A DNA stretch of 64,000 nucleotides from Yersinia similis (lineage in GTDB: Bacteria; Pseudomonadota; Gammaproteobacteria; Enterobacterales; Enterobacteriaceae). Position numbers and translations under genes: made by a program. The stretch covers positions 1 to 64,000 of the forward strand of contig NZ_CGBP01000006.1 of assembly GCF_001053095.1 (NCBI RefSeq). The letters are read 5' to 3'. This document shows positions 61,891-64,000 of the stretch, piece by piece; position 1 is the stretch's first letter, and the number at the start of each line of letters is the position of its first letter. The notes beneath the pieces were generated by a model, which had not been told where the DNA came from, made no database searches, and worked only from the letters and a program-made list of their open reading frames with translations.

Positions 61891-62514
61891 TTAGTCACGA
61901 CGGGTGAATACGGAATCAACTAACCCATATTCTACAGACTGTTCTGCTGACAAGAAACGGTCACGCTCTGTGTCTCTCTCGATTTCTTCGAGAGATTTCC
62001 CCGTGTGATATGCCATCAGTTCATTCATGCGCGATTTTACTTTTAAAATCTCTTTGGCATGGATTTCAATGTCTGTGGCCTGCCCCTGGAAACCGCCCAA
62101 CGGTTGGTGAATCATCACCCGTGAATTCGGCAAGCAGAAACGTTTACCTTTGGCGCCCGCAGTCAACAGGAATGCCCCCATTGAACATGCTTGCCCCATA
62201 CAGATAGTGCTGACATCAGGCTTAATGAATTGCATGGTGTCATAAATTGACATCCCGGCAGTAATCACCCCACCTGGTGAGTTAATATACAGAAAAATAT
62301 CTTTTTCTGGATTCTCGGCTTCCAAAAACAGCATCTGTGCTGTGATTAGGTTAGCCATATGGTCTTCAACCTGACCCGTCAGGAAGATAATGCGTTCTTT
62401 CAACAGACGGGAGAAGATATCGTAAGAACGCTCCCCACGTGAAGTCTGCTCAACTACCATTGGCACCAGAGCCATGTTAGGTGCAAATTGATCTCGTTCG
62501 CCACTGTATGACAT
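61891..62514 (-). CDS. clpP: ClpP, proteolytic subunit
   Basis: ClpP forms a double heptamer with internal serine protease sites. The 207 residues include a short propeptide. The catalytic Ser is in [11 protein letters not shown] and the His is in MIHQPLGG, with Asp in the downstream loop. It pairs with ClpX here. YmoA is one of the known substrates in Yersinia. Confidence 0.97.
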   Translation of the reverse strand: MSYSGERDQFAPNMALVPMVVEQTSRGERSYDIFSRLLKERIIFLTGQVEDHMANLITAQMLFLEAENPEKDIFLYINSPGGVITAGMSIYDTMQFIKPDVSTICMGQACSMGAFLLTAGAKGKRFCLPNSRVMIHQPLGGFQGQATDIEIHAKEILKVKSRMNELMAYHTGKSLEEIERDTERDRFLSAEQSVEYGLVDSVFTRRD

Positions 62515-62974
62515 TACCGTCTCCTAATAGAATTTACTTTGGCGCCATTCATAACCGATTCTACTTGAGATAAGTAATGATGACTATGTTCATGCAACAA
62601 GGTCGCATACAAAACGCCTGGCCTCCCAGACTCATTCGACAATGGTAATCAGCCAGTATTTCATCAACATCTTATATGAACGTCTGTTAGCTTAATTGGG
62701 GATAAATACGTATTTTCAAGCCCCACGAATACCTTTTATCTAACGACCAATTCTTATCCCTACTGTAATCTCGACACCCAATTAATTATTTAGTTGCTAA
62801 GTGCTTCATTCTACTTTTTAAATATAGCGCAGATTACAACGAAACATGTCAGATGAATCATACTATTAAGTGATTATTGTTACCAAAAGAAAAAGCCCGT
62901 GACCAATAATGGCGACGGGCTTAATCAATCAAAATACTGAATGGGTCCCATCCAGCATCATGCGCTGAAAAACA
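62515..62974. other. Intergenic region clpP-tig
   Basis: This 460-bp spacer contains the tig terminator at its right end and the clpP promoter region at its left. No clear heat-shock promoter could be placed. Nothing else is recognised. Confidence 0.5.
62885..62922 (-). terminator. tig terminator
   Basis: On the minus strand the stem AAGCCCGTCG/CACGGGCTT is followed by TTTCTTTTGG. It stands about 55 bp after the tig stop. Confidence 0.9.
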
Positions 62975-64000
62975 TTACGCTGCAGTGGTCTGATTCATCA
63001 GCTCACTGAAAGTCGTTGGTTTTTCAGTGACTTTGGCTTTAGCCAGCAGCGTTTCCACTGCTTGCTCTTCCAGAGCAACATTACGCATATTATTCATCAG
63101 CTCTTTATTCTTGCTGTAGAACTCAATCACTTCTTGTGGATCTTCGTAAGCAGATGCCATTTCTTCGATCAGAGCTTTAACACGATCTTCATCCGCTGTC
63201 AGCTCATGCTGGCTGATCACTTCGCCCAACAACAGACCAACAACAACACGGCGCTTAGCTTGTTCTTCGAACAGTTCGCGTGGCAGTTCAGCAGCTTGTT
63301 TCTCGTTGCCACCGAAACGCTGTGCAGCCTGACGACGCAGAACATCAATTTCGCCGTCAACCAGTGCAGTTGGAACGTCGATATTATTAGCGCTGACCAA
63401 GCCGTCGATTGCCTGAGTTTTAACACGGTTACGTACCGCGCCTTTCAGCTCACGCTCCATATTTTTACGCACTTCAGCACGCAAACCTGCCAATGAACCA
63501 TCAGCAACACCAAAACGTTTGATAAATTCTTCAGTCAGTTCTGGCAGCTCGCGGACTTCAACTTTCTTCAACACGATGGCGAATTTAGCTGATTTACCTT
63601 TCAGGTTTTCTGCGTGGTAATCTTCTGGGAAGTTTACGTCGATAGTGAATTCTTCACCGGCCTTGTGGCCGATAACACCGTCTTCGAAACCAGGGATCAT
63701 ACGGCCCTGCCCCATTGCCAGCACGAAATCAGTCGCTTTGCCGCCTTCAAACTCTTCACCATCGATAGAGCCAGTGAAATCCAGAGTCGCGCGATCTTCA
63801 GCCGTTGCTGCAGCGTCGGTTTCTTTCCAGGTAGCTTGTTGCTTACGCAGTGTTTCCAGCATGGTATCAACGTCAGCGTCGTTAACTTCAACAACTGGCT
63901 TCTCAACTTCAATGCTTTCCAGATCTTTCAGTTCCACTTCTGGATACACTTCAAACTCAACAGAATAAGTAAAATCTTCACCCTGCTTGTACTCACCTGG
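62975..64000 (-). CDS. tig: Trigger factor (C-terminal part, 5' end outside window)
   Basis: Trigger factor is a ribosome-bound chaperone and prolyl isomerase. The frame is open to the right edge, so the N-terminal ribosome-binding domain and the real start lie outside. Visible parts begin with [16 protein letters not shown], go on to the FKBP-like isomerase domain ([26 protein letters not shown]) and end with the helical substrate-binding arms. About 342 residues are present of a usual 432-434. It lies upstream of clpP in the usual order. Confidence 0.95.
   Translation of the reverse strand, partial: PGEYKQGEDFTYSVEFEVYPEVELKDLESIEVEKPVVEVNDADVDTMLETLRKQQATWKETDAAATAEDRATLDFTGSIDGEEFEGGKATDFVLAMGQGRMIPGFEDGVIGHKAGEEFTIDVNFPEDYHAENLKGKSAKFAIVLKKVEVRELPELTEEFIKRFGVADGSLAGLRAEVRKNMERELKGAVRNRVKTQAIDGLVSANNIDVPTALVDGEIDVLRRQAAQRFGGNEKQAAELPRELFEEQAKRRVVVGLLLGEVISQHELTADEDRVKALIEEMASAYEDPQEVIEFYSKNKELMNNMRNVALEEQAVETLLAKAKVTEKPTTFSELMNQTTAA

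Overview
The window is chromosomal DNA of an enterobacterium, almost certainly the Yersinia pseudotuberculosis complex. The evidence is a 67-residue YmoA with its YmoB/TomB partner, an O-antigen locus placed next to hemH, YPAL-like and ERIC-like intergenic repeats, and an adk-htpG-recR-dnaX-apt-mscK-acrRAB backbone in enterobacterial order. The identification rests on recognising sequences by eye; no database search was run.

Positions 1-16657 hold an O-antigen cluster, all on the minus strand and read away from hemH. A JUMPstart/ops leader (about 16270-16310) precedes ddhD-ddhA-ddhB-ddhC and yerE-yerF, which together make CDP-yersiniose A. Two glycosyltransferases follow (GT2 and GT11), then gmd-colC-colD-manC, which make GDP-L-colitose. 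The locus ends in a broken manB (115 codons instead of about 456). AT-rich gene-free gaps separate the central genes, and no wzx flippase or wzy polymerase gene is visible. One gap holds a roughly 170-bp element with inverted ends that resemble the DNA breaking manB. As it stands, the locus encodes precursor synthesis without visible processing genes.

Positions 16658-30757 are housekeeping: hemH, adk, htpG (sigma-32 type promoter), recR, ybaB, dnaX (programmed -1 frameshift signal), a decayed small ORF, apt, ybaN, priC, ybaM, mscK and a ychN-like gene. Positions 30770-36850 hold acrR with acrA-acrB divergent from a clear AcrR operator. A YPAL-like repeat lies inside the acrB terminator. Next is a Zur-box-controlled pair of alternative ribosomal protein genes, rpmE2-rpmJ2. 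Positions 36851-40765 hold an unrecognised 117-aa gene, ymoB-ymoA, the 4.5S RNA gene ffs, ybaZ and ybaY.

Positions 41022-54257 hold tesB, glnK-amtB (sigma-54 and NtrC sites), mdlA-mdlB, a decR/cdsH-like divergent pair for cysteine control, cof, ybaE, queC and fadM. Positions 54602-64000 are the proteostasis block: ybaV, ppiD, hupB, lon (sigma-32 type promoter), clpX, clpP and the C-terminal part of tig, which runs off the right edge. Several simple tandem repeats lie between genes: AAGT units near mdlB, 17-bp units near mdlB and mscK, and 8-bp units near queC.
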